A stretch of DNA of 37,516 bases, taken from Elysia marginata (Eukaryota > Mollusca > Gastropoda > Plakobranchidae). The first letter of the stretch is position 1. The number at the start of each line of letters is the position of its first letter. Under the pieces are notes generated by a model. The model was not told the origin of the DNA. It searched no databases and saw only the letters and a list, made by a program, of their open reading frames with translations. This document shows positions 21,601 through 33,305 of this stretch, in pieces. The stretch lies in contig BMAT01011493.1 in the NCBI GenBank assembly GCA_019649035.1, positions 8,045 to 45,560 on the forward strand, in the 5' to 3' direction. The translations under genes and the position numbers were made by a program.

Positions 21601-23964
21601 CACCTGTGACATTTATCCAACCTAGAGAACCTCCTGTATATTATTGTTTATTATCACACCTCATGTTTATCCTTTTTGTGATGTTATTGCCAGCGTGAGC
21701 ACTTACTTCACCGCTGTTCCTGAGGTTTCTCTTGTACCTTCTGGATGTGATGGTTACCACGGCGTATTCCATGTAGGCGGCAAATACAAAGACCAGGTTA
21801 GCTGACATCCACACGTCGATAGCCTTGATGTAGCTCACTCTGAGGAGGAAATCAGAGTAGACAAAAGCAGGGACAAAGATAGAGAAAGTGATAGAGACAG
21901 ACAGACAAATAGACAGACATAGAAAAGGTGAGGAATAAAGAGAAAAGAACGAATGTAACTTGAGCCGGCTACTTAAAATGTTGATATGATTAACCGATGG
22001 TAAATGATAAAAGGCTAAAATAGAAAGCCAGGATATTAAGCTAAGCCTGGTAACAATTATTAGTTATAACAACTGACAGGTAATGTGAGACCAGACTCAG
22101 CCCTACACAGCTCACTCTAAGAACAATAGCAATCTAATTTCCACCATTTTCCTCCTGGGGAAGGCCTTTTATGTAGTTCTGGAGATTTCAAATTATAATT
22201 CTAGCTCTCAACTTTTGTTCCGACCTAAAGAGAGATGTTCGTGAAAAAATAAATGACGTGAACAAATCGTTTACTGAGCGGGCTTTAATAATTATGCCAA
22301 ACAAACGTTCATTGAAAGATAGTACAATACCAAACGGGAATTTCAATCTAACTAAATGAAGCTGAGAGAGATAAAAGTCTAATAAAAAAAAATTCAGCTT
22401 GGGTTGACAAACAAATATCCTGCCAGTTTCCTGCTCATTTTGCATCCCACTACACCCTAGTGTATTGATGAAGCGCATAGTTTAGGAACACAGATATAGA
22501 GCCTGCGTTGGCTCTTGGCGCATTCGCGCATCAACTGTGTAATTGTCTCTTTCTGACTCTACACGATAGTATTTCCTGTGCAACCATGTCTTCTTTTCAC
22601 GATACAAAGCGTTTGGGTTTAGAAATATCGCCTGTGTTAAGGTTTTGACTCTCCATTTGCGTTCTATTATATGCGCCTACAACACGGTCTGGTGTGTAAT
22701 GTAAACTGTTCAGAGTTATCGGCTTCGATTTATTTGTTGTTTTGCGTTGACTCGGTGGCTGGTCAGATGGTTCAAGATTATTGGGTGGACTTAGGTGGTT
22801 GATATTTATTACGGAGGATAATGAAATGGATCTGATTTTGAACATCAGAGAGGAGGTGGGAAAATTCGTGTACCGTAAAATTTATGTTGAAATTGTTAAG
22901 ACAACCATAATTTACTATGGCATAGTCTATTACGGAGCTATTGTTACAGGTTGTTGCACATAGGTATTTGTCCTTACCACACCTTCAATTTAAAATGATA
23001 AGTTCGGTTGTTCTGCACATGTCTGACAGTTTGTGCCCGTAATTGTTCAGTCTAATTCGTTCTTGTTCTAATCAATCATTTTTTTACTTTCCTTGCGGGC
23101 CCTTTGTGGAATAAAATATCTGAATCTGAATCTAACGTGTACTTATGTCTGTTGACTCGGCCTGCTGTCCAGCAGTCTCGGTCCTTAAAAGAAATATCTG
23201 TATCTAGATCTTGCTCACCTGGGTAACTCTGACCGCGCTCCTGAGCTCTGTGTTGTGATGGTGAGAACAGTGAGAAGTCCAACAGATATCCTAGCTGGCA
23301 CTGCCTCATGGTCGATCCTGTAGAAAGTCAACAGTTTTGTTTATATGGTACAGATCATAGGGAAGAGAAGAGTTGGTTGCAAGACGGCAAAAGAAGACTA
23401 CAGAGTGCTTGCGGGGTATGATGTGAACAGAGAGGAGGGAATAAGATAGAGAGAATGGGCAGGAAGGGCTTGAAAGGGTGGGGGTGACAGAGAGAAAGGA
23501 ATAAGATAGAGAGAGAGAATGGGCAGGAAGGGCTTGAAAGGGTGGGGGGTGAAACGAATGACCAGAGAGGATGGAATAAGATAGATAGAGAGAATGGACA
23601 GGAAGAGCTTGAAAGGGGGGTGAACAGATGAACAGAGAGGATAGAATAAGATAGGTTGGTTGGTTGGTTGGTTGATTGAATTTTAAAGTCTCTTTTCATC
23701 TACAAGGTTATATCAGAGACGGCGTTTGTGACAATTGAAAGGGTGTTACTGTGAAGTAAGGAGCGCTTGCATACACGACACTCAGTCACATTATCCTCAC
23801 ACCGGGACGACCAGTCTTAGCACTAAATCCGAAATGCCAGACAATCGGCGGATCAGCTGCTAATACCAATTTTAAAGTCCTTGGTTTTACTCCGCCGGGG
23901 ATCGAACCCACACCTCCCGATCTCTGAGCGAGTGTCTTACCGCTAAGCCACGGAGCCGGTAGAA

Positions 23965-24012
<48 letters not shown>

Positions 24013-27000
24013 GGCAGGAAGGGTTTGAAAAGGGAAGGGATTAACAGAGAGGAGGGAATAAGATGCATAGAGAGAATGGGCAGGAAGGGCTTGCAAGTGG
24101 GGGGGGGGGGGGGAACAGAGAGGGGGGAATAAGATAGATAGAGAGAATTGGCAGGGAGGAATTGCAAAAACAAAAATTTTTCAAACTTGCTTTTGTAAAA
24201 GTATTTTTCCATCTTTACCGCTTCCTCCAACGGTAAAAGCATGTTACACAAAAGACTGGTTGTACAATAGGCACAATAGTTATGGTTGTGAGTTTGAAAG
24301 CAGTTATTGAATAAGAAAATTATAAAATGCCTAAGTGTGTATTGTTTTTTTTTTTAATTATCCTGCACTTTTTCATTGTAAAAGTAAGAGTAAAGAGCTA
24401 AGTACAGCAGTTTTTAGTTATTTGTTTTTTTAAAAAGAAAAGTTTGTTGAGTTTGAAACCAAATAAAAAATTCGTTTTCCTATAATATAAAGTTTGAAAC
24501 AATTTTTGTTAATAGACCTGAAATTCGTTACTTGCTCATACGAGCGAAACAATGTATCTTCTGGCTCCCCGCCATTTTTTGTTTAAAAAGAATCACACAA
24601 AGAAATAGAAAGTATTTTTCTTTTGTATGAAAGAGCTTTGACATGCACGAGCAATGTTTTTTCCTAGCTGCCCACAAATATTTCATCCCACAGTAACGAT
24701 ACGAACATGAGCACATAATGCGTTCGTGCAAAAGAGCTTTTACATCTTTTGTCCAATATTTGCGTCTTTGTAAAGTTTGTTCACTCGATGCCATTATATT
24801 GCGTTGGTTGAGTCCATTCATGTCTTCAACGGAATTATTAAGAATACCTCTAATAACCTGCATTTCAAAGAAAATTTTGCATTTGATCAGGTCTAATGGA
24901 GGGTTTTATGACCTGAGGGATAATTTTTGTTTAAGCTTTTCATGTTGTAGAAGCATATAATTGGGCATAGGACCATACAAATCAGCAACAGACATACAAA
25001 GGGGGGAGTCAAAGAAAGCATTTGTCGCCATAAGAGAGAAAAACATTGGGTGACAAAATATTTGAGAAGAAAGAAAAATAATGATATTTTCAAGCATACT
25101 TTTTGATACAATAACCTTTAAAGCTGCTTTCAAAAGCAGTAAAGGTATTGTAAATTTGGATGTGTGGATGCAACGCCAAAGAGAAATCTACCAACTTTTT
25201 TATCGTTATGATTATCTAAAAAAAACCGTCAACACTTCTAATTTTCAGTTCATTTTGCATTGTTATAGCCACGTGCATGCTTCATGCCCTCTTGATACAA
25301 AAGTTGCGAAATGTAAAAGGGGGCATGCGAGATAATGGATGACTGCTGCACGGTTCGAGCATAACTGATGGCAAAGATAGCAGCGTTGAATTCCATTAAT
25401 TTTTTTATTAATCGTACTCATTATTCAACAAGTATTTGCAAGAACTTGAGGCAATCACGGTAGACCAGGCACAAGTCGCTGAGTCTAATTTTGAGTTTCA
25501 GTCCTTCAGGGACAATACAATTTCTATAAAACTGTCGATTTAATAGTTGATTGCTTAAAAAGATGTTTCAAGATATAGAAAAGCTAGTGTGTTATAAACT
25601 CTTCAAATGTGTAAAGTGTACTATAATTTAACTTGTGAAAATTCCGACTTTTGCTTGATTTACTTAGGCTGCCTGGTAACTTTGAACGTATGAAAACGGG
25701 GAGTGAACTCACCAGAAAGCTGCCCAGGAGAGCATCACTATGAGGATACTAGGAATGTAGGTCTGGGTCATGTAGAAGCCCATCTGCCGTTCTAGCGTCA
25801 GCACCGACTCTAAGCACGTGAACGTACCTTTACCAAACACAACAGAAAGAGTAATGATGAAAGGTTTAAGTTGTAAAACACGCAGTAGATTGAAGGAGGC
25901 TTAAGCGGAAAGGTCGAAAATACTTGCTAATGGTATGATTCGAACTCTCAACGGAGAGTAACTTCGGCGCGCGCGGCATTGTCCCTCAAAGAAACATAGC
26001 TTATAAGTTACCATGCCCCTTAGTAAGCTTTTTAAAAATGAAGATGCATGGCGGAGGTCTTGCTAAGCCTCCCTAAATGACTTGCTACTTGCTGTGGGTG
26101 ATCAAAGTCGCACCGGAAGGCAATCTTTCGATCCGGTGACACCACATAAAACTTAGCCAAAAATAACAAACACAAAGAACAAGCAATAATGTTTTAAATT
26201 GTGTCACATATAAATTATAGTTTTATATATATTGGACAGGAAGAGGTTGAAAGAGTGGGACTTGACTAAAGGTGCGATCATATGTTTTAGTTAACCTTTT
26301 AACTTGATTAAAGTTAAACTTAAGCTCTCTCAAATAGAGGAAAGCGTAGGTATTATGGCAATAGCTTAGGTATCTCCATATCTAATGTCTTTTGTATTTC
26401 GCAATACCGGGACGAATCATTCTGTGGAAGCGATGTAATTTTCCACGTTGTCGATGCAATGATTATCGACTTTTTATATTTTATATATACATTATTTACT
26501 GTTCTGCATCGCATTTATTTTTTCCAACAATGCTGGCTAAAATACCTTAAAAAACTAATATATTTTATCTGTTCTTCTTAATAACGAGACAATAGTCTCA
26601 GGTTTACTCCAATATCCCTGTAAAAATTTGTCAGACCAAAAAGAGCATAAAAAAAAAACAAAGGAAAAGAAAAAAACCGCTTAATACCGCATATATAAAA
26701 TTGAAAAGAGATTATTGCCTCTAACACAAATAGTTTTTACAAAATCCAGAGAATAAATAATACAAATCTAAACATCATTTATTCTTTTGTATTAAATTGG
26801 TCATTGTAGCATTTCTCTTTTCTACATCAAGATGGAGCGGTCTCGTTTAGTTTTATACCTTCTTCTGTACCTAGATCTCACATGGAAAGGCTGAAATGAT
26901 CGCCAGCGATAGGTTTAAGGATTTGAAGTTTAGTAGAAAATAAAATTATGCAGCTTTTTGTGACAATATTTTACATAATGCTAAAAAAACATACCATTAC

Positions 27001-29530
27001 ATGATTTACAGCTAAGTACAAACATATACTTATGTATATGGAAATAACAGAAGTTTCTGCCATCTAATCCTAAATTTGCTGACTCAAAAGAACGCAGTCT
27101 GGGCAGAGTGGATAGTGCGTCAGACTCGTTTCCTGACCGTGTCATGTTGCAATTGCCTTAAGAAAGCAATTTACCTTAACTTACCCCAGTCCACCCACTC
27201 GCAAAATGAGTATCCAGCTACAGGTAATGCTTAAATTTGTGTTGAATCTGGAATACACTGCATGTGGGTTAAAAGTGGCTTTCAAATATATTGGTCTGCT
27301 AAGGCATTAGAGGCGCTGCTCTTGTGGCGCACAGTTAGTGGCGCTGCTCTTGTGGCGCACAATTAGTGGCGCTGCTCTTGTGGCGCTGCTCTTGTGGCGC
27401 ACATTTAGCGGCGCTGGCGCACAATCAGTGGCGCTGCTCTAGTGTCGCACAGTTAATGATGCTACTCTTGTGGCGCACAGTTTGTGGCGCTGGTCTAGTG
27501 GCGCACACTTAATGATGCTACTCTTGTGGGCGCACAGTTCGTGGCGCTGCTCTTGTGGCGCACAGTTAGTGGCGCTGATCTTGTGGCACACAGTTAATGA
27601 TGCTACTCTTGTGCCGCACAGTTAGTGGCGCTGATCTTGTGGCACACAGTTAATGATGCTACTCTTGTGCCGCACAGTTAATGATGCTGCTCTTGTGGCG
27701 CACAGTCAGTGGCGCTGTTCTTGTGGCGCACAGTTAGTGGCGCTGTTCTTGTGACGCACAGTAAGTGGCGCACAGTTAGTGGCGGCGGGTTTCGAGAAAT
27801 TTCCCGCCTCGCTAGTACCGCGCAGACCAGCGCGAGTGAAGTGACTTACTGTTCTCTGTAAGTGTACATAGTCATGGCGTTTAGCCTGAGGCTGGTGATT
27901 TGCCGCCAGGCGGATAAAATCACCAGGAGCAAATTTTCATTCTTGACACGGGTCCCGCGCCACCAGCCGCCACTCTAAACATGGGATTACGATAAATTAC
28001 GAAGACCAAGTTCCCGAAAGGGCTGTATATAGTATAATTACAATTGATGACATAAGACGAAATTATCATAGTTAGACATATCTACCAAATCGAACTAATC
28101 TGACGTACTTTCTTATTTGCTTATCGTTCATACCAAATACAATATCCTTTCAAAAGCTGCTACACCTTAAATCATGAGAAATCTTTAGCGTAAACCCTAT
28201 ACTAGGATATTTCCATCCACTATGGCGTGGTGTTCTAATGTTTTAAGGTAGCCAACTTCAACCCTCTTATGTCCAATATTGTTTTAGCATATTGCACATT
28301 ATAGCAAATTTTAAACCTTTTTCAACATAAAGGTGCATCCACAAGACGCGCATACCATACTACAACTAAATATCGGTGACGGACCGATGAAATTACTGTG
28401 ATCCGGTTTTTTTTTTTAGTTTCACATGGTCACGCGCTTATGTGAATATGTGTAGGGAATGTAAGGGGAGACAATTTTTTTTCCTGAAAATTTCCCAGTC
28501 CAGAAACCGTGATTAACTTAAGTATGGGGTACGCGTCATGCGAAACGACCATAAGAGTTCTTCTCTTGGCTACCTGTGGCAAAAGTCTCGGTACAGTCCA
28601 CAACTGAGACGCTCGAGAGGACAAACTCTGCCAGGTACGCCGATGGAAGGACGGAAGTTGCTTTCCGTTTCGAGGACCATTCAAAGACCAAATCCTTTGT
28701 CGTGTAGCTGTCTGTAAAACATAAGTAGCAGTGAGTTGTACTTTGAGGTAACTAATATGTTAACCCGAAAAGCGATGTTATCTTAAAAAAATATAATTTT
28801 AAAAAATATGGTTGACATTATAAAAAGAACAACAAGATAGTGTTTTTTTTGCCGATTTGTGTTATTTGAAGGAATTGAACGAACGAGTTAAAACAAAATA
28901 AAAAAGTGTGCAAAGCCTGGAGCTATGCCTAGACTTTCAGTTAAGTTACCATGTCGAAGTTTACTATCCTTGTCTGGCAATTTTTTACACTAAATTTTAT
29001 AACATCGATTATTCTAAAACATTACTATTTCATCTGTCATTCTTTTGGAATACATAATAGATTTTGGGGTTTTTAAATACTCTTTCGAAGTTTTTTATTT
29101 CATTGAAAATAATAAGCACCGGTATAAAGTGATACACTGAGAATCATAGAGTGGCCAGGTACTAAACGTTGGCTTCGTGGATTTTACCCCAACATGTTAA
29201 AAACAATAAATACTTAAGTTTTTAAGGGATAGTGAAGAGAAGTGCTTTGGGTAGTATAATATATTGATAATGGTGAAATAAAATTGGTATCGACTCACAA
29301 CTCATCATGGGACTTCTGCAATGCTGAATATCATGTGGAAAGTTGGATAAATCCATCTGACACTTCATCGTGGATGTTATTCTGAAGATGAAAGAAAGAG
29401 AGAAATTGTTTGTCATAATCATGAGAATAGTAAAAATAATTGATGGTTATAAAAATAAAAATAATGACAATAATAATAATAATCATAAAAAATATTAATA
29501 ATAATCATAATAATGATAATAATAATAGTA

Positions 29531-29620
<90 letters not shown>

Positions 29621-32600
29621 CTGATTTTTATAGCGCCCTTTGTAAACAGGGGCTCTTATTTTCTTTCCTTTCACGAAAGTGCTTTTAATGAATTTTGAAT
29701 GAAGCGTAAAGTTATGCAAAAGTTGTCAACTTAGTGACATAATATGTCATTAAAACCCTCCAAAGCTACCTTAATAATAATAGTAATAAATGTCATTTCT
29801 ATAGTGCTCTACCCCAAAAAGCTCAGGCTTAGAGCGCTTTACAATTAAAAATATAAGAGTAAATAAAAGTATCTTTTACAAAGGCATATAAAATGTAATC
29901 CAATGAAACTAAAATCCAACAAAGATCAATAGAATGCGGAATACTACAACTTTTAAGATGTCGCAGTCAATTTTGCGTGTATATGTATGCATGGCTAAAA
30001 GACTTTTAGGTAAAATAATAAAAAATATTTTCAAAAGGTTTAAAAATGTCAGTCAGGTTATAAATGTCAGTCAGGTTTAATCAGCTGAAGGCTGAATCAT
30101 AAAAGAGATCAAAGGGGTAATGTGAAAAGACAAAAGACTTCTTTTTAAACAGGTCAACTGAATTGATCTCCCTTATATAATTTAGAAGAGAGTTCCATAA
30201 CTTGGGGACCGACGATGAAAAAGATTCACCAAAAAGATTCATCCCCCATGTTTTGGGGATATCTAATCTGAAAGCATCAGTTGAAGATCTGAGGGACCGC
30301 GTCGGTACGAATATAGATATTTGATCTCTATGTAGCGCGGAGACTCTCCATGCAAGGATTTGTGACAAACGGTTAAAATTTTATAAACAGTTCTCTTTTC
30401 GACTGTAAACCAGTGTATCCAAAAGAGGGGTTACATGATGTTTGTTTGGCTTTTTGCAGACTAATCTTTCTGCGCTATTCTGGGCTATCTGAAGCTTGCT
30501 AATTTTTTTTCTTTTGGTGCGCCGTAGAACAAGGAGTTGTAGTAGTCTAACTTAAATAGAATGAGTGTATCGACAAGCAGTGCAGCGATATTTTATCGTA
30601 ATATTCTAAAACATTTATAGGCAGACCAGGTCCTTTACTGAAGAGGTATTTATTTTTGACTGGATTAAAAAAAACGATTTGACATCCAGTAGATGTTGGA
30701 ATGACTGCTTTTGATATTAAATTATAAAAGCGTCATAAACGTCATATCTGCACTATATTCGATAGTTAGCGTAACCCTTAAGCACACCCTTTAGATAAAG
30801 GAAACTTTTTTCTCAAACGTATAATTATTAATCCGATCTGAAATAGTTTACATTGCTGTCTTACCTGAAGCGGATGCACCACAATCTGATCAACACCAAA
30901 TGGTGCATCTGTATGGCTGACAGTTTTTAATATTAATAGTGCGGGAGATTTTTTAATATTCATGTTTCAGGAAATAAAACCTTTCTGAGGTTAAAAAAAG
31001 GCTGCTGATAAGCCACCTTAAGTGGCGGGGCTCGTGCTTGTAGTCATGTTAAGTTCAACGGGTTTCTGGTTTTCTGAAGCCCTTACGTGCTGTTACCACC
31101 ACGTCTGTGTTAGAAACCTACGTCACTTTGAGGTCTAAACGCGGACTGTATTGGAGACTTTTCAAACTATATCGAGACCTACCTTTGGCTGTAGAGCACG
31201 GTACCGTTGGACCAGAGCCTCAGAAAGACATTTGGAGTGGTACTATCGTGTCTGTAGGAGGTCAAGCCTAATGTGAAGAACAGGTCTGGTTTCCATAGCA
31301 ACGGCAGGTATTCAATACTGGAGAAGAGTCGGGCGAATTATGATAAATGTCAATTAATGTTTATCTCAAGATTATATAAAACTCTTGGCTTGTATTTGAA
31401 AAAACATGTTTTTTTTTCGAGATCAATAAAATTTCAAGACATCACATAAAATAATAGTAAATGAGTATGAGAACTTTATGATATTGCGATGTTTTTATTG
31501 AGAAGCTCCTAAAAGCCCAGTTAAGCGATAATCGTTTGTTTTAATACCTTGGTTATGTTACTGCGTCCAAAAGTTAAGAGATCAATGTGTCCAACTTATC
31601 TGCAGGTTTAGGACAACGCATTTTGAGATCTTCCATTAAAAGGAAACCAGTACATGTTGAACGGCACTTAATTCGTGCCATTACGTCTATTCTGTTTCGA
31701 TGAAGTTAAAATTATACACTTTGAGACTTCTTATTTGCAATATGACGGACAGAAAAACCTGTTACGTTTCATTTTTTCTTTGAATAGATTTTGATATTCT
31801 AGGTTTACATGTTTCAAATACACAAGATACGTTGTAAAAGATCTATTGAAGTTTTAAGGCAGTGTTTTTATATCCTCACGTTTATCAATTTCCGGTAGTT
31901 TGAATTGAAAAGTGAATGACAGTAAGACAAAAACACATGAATTTATGGATAAGAGCCCTCCCTTGTTGGGATTGCCTTATATGATAAACAGCTTCTGCAC
32001 AAAGGGAAATAAAAAAACAGTTGTGGACAATTATTAACTTGAACTATCAAACCCTTCACCGAGTCAGCATGCAGGCTTAAAAACATTTCACGTGGCTCAA
32101 GCATGTTTTGAAAAACTGTCAAGTCTTCTTGTAATTGTAAACGTGCAGACTTTTTGCGTTGAGATCAAAATAAAGGGGACTATTATAGAATCAGAGTAAA
32201 ATATTATTTTAAGTAAGCTTTTGATGAAAACTGTGGACCTTACTTTACTTAAGCTGTTTCATTGCTTCGAGATGTCCCAGATCTTGAAAAAAAAATAATA
32301 TGAAATTGACCTGCCGCTTTTAGCCAATTGTTTCAACAGTTGATAAAAGAATTAGTATCTCATGGTCGTAACTTAAGAATTTATGGCTGTGGACTAACAG
32401 GGAGCTATCTACCCAGACAATGTGTTGTCGACTTGTCAGGGACATAAACAGCGCAGGTCTAGTGAAACAATTAAAAAGTTAATATTTTATTTGAATAAGA
32501 GGGTCTACATTGTTTTACTTCTTATTGGAAATATTGTTTTACTTCTTAATGGAAATGACGGGTAAGAAATTCCCTTGAAATTTCACTTTAAGATATATCA

Positions 32601-33270
32601 TTCACTACCACAGAGTTTTTAACTTTTGAGTAAGTTACCTATGATTTTCTAACATTTCAATGTTTAATACGACAGCGATAACTGTCTCGCTTGCTTTTAA
32701 ATTGCAATTGTTTCTTTTCTTTTCGTTTTAAATTACAAGTCTTCGGATCCCCAATAATATTGTTTAGTAAGTGTGGAAGACCAACAAAGACATATCGGAG
32801 TGCTCAAGAAAAATTGACCCACTGCAGAGTTTATAATGCTCCTTTGTTATTAGAGGGCGTAGCTAAATATCTCTTTCTATATACAGTAGCTTCCTTACCA
32901 ACACTTAGCAGTTCTAGGTTCAAACAAGCAAAATTTATAATCCCAGACCATCCCTTCCCACTGATGCTGTGGCCTTTTAAAATGGCAAAGAGCAAATTCC
33001 AAGAGCTAGACCGGATATGACAATCGAAGGGACATCGTTCCAGTATGCGCGGTTTGGGTTTACAGCTAAATCAAAGCAAACAGTGTCGGTATCAGCAAGG
33101 AATGACAGAATAATGAAAAAAATAAACTCTTCTAGAAACACACGACCCTCTCTCATTCCATCTCTCGCACTCGTTGTCTCTCTCTCTATCTGAAGAAAGC
33201 AAAAAGATAGAAACAGACCTGTCGTAAGGTAGGCCTTCCAAGTCCTTTATGATATTGACCTCTCTATCTG

Positions 33271-33305
<35 letters not shown>

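Larger units (their letters stand above)
14859..21706 (-). other. Gene B last intron (about 6.8 kb, with assembly gap)
   Basis: Holds a SINE near 16.99-17.27 kb, pyrimidine and trinucleotide microsatellites at 17.98-18.8 kb, a G-rich tract at 20279-20305 and a 397-base run of N. Open frames within it (including the long Thr/Tyr-rich ones at 18.4-18.9 kb) are translations of simple repeats or short chance frames. Confidence 0.7.
23420..24165. repeat. Minisatellite of about 65-75 bp units, split by a SINE
   Basis: Six copies of a core of type GAATGGGCAGGAAGGGCTTG start at about 23453, 23517, 23592, 24008, 24074 and 24144, each preceded by an ACAGAGAGGA..GGAATAAGATAG segment. The SINE at 23650-23959 separates copies 3 and 4. 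One unit carries a run of 15 G (24099-24113) and another an expanded GA tract (23969-24009). A single diverged core also occurs at 26231-26260. Confidence 0.85.
23318..25712 (-). other. Gene B intron between TM1 and TM2 exons (about 2.4 kb)
   Basis: Carries the minisatellite and inserted SINE at 23.4-24.2 kb. The remainder (24.2-25.7 kb) is AT-rich with overlapping short open frames on both strands (24528-25335) that show no domain or splice support. Confidence 0.6.
25828..28573 (-). other. Gene B intron between loop C exons (about 2.7 kb)
   Basis: Contains a possible degraded tRNA-like fragment near 25.93-26.0 kb, an isolated minisatellite core at 26231, and the SINE, tandem array and inverted-repeat element at 27.1-28.0 kb. 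Confidence 0.65.

Noticed and set aside
23898-23960. Possible functional tRNA gene
   Set aside because: A and B boxes are good, but the acceptor stem is only partly paired and the sequence continues into a SINE body with an AACC tail.
23355-24251. Several minus-strand open frames with SLSLSL and PFSLSILF repeats
   Set aside because: Translations of the minisatellite and GA repeat.
27310-27777. Possible CRISPR array
   Set aside because: Units are contiguous 28-bp tandem repeats without unique spacers, in a eukaryotic intron.
28430-28684. 84-residue minus-strand open frame
   Set aside because: It overlaps the real loop B/loop C exon (28574-28711) in another frame; the family signature lies in the other frame.
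32691-33020. 109-residue + strand open frame
   Set aside because: One of the longer frames, but it has no recognised domain, no coding-type composition and lies inside a gene B intron.
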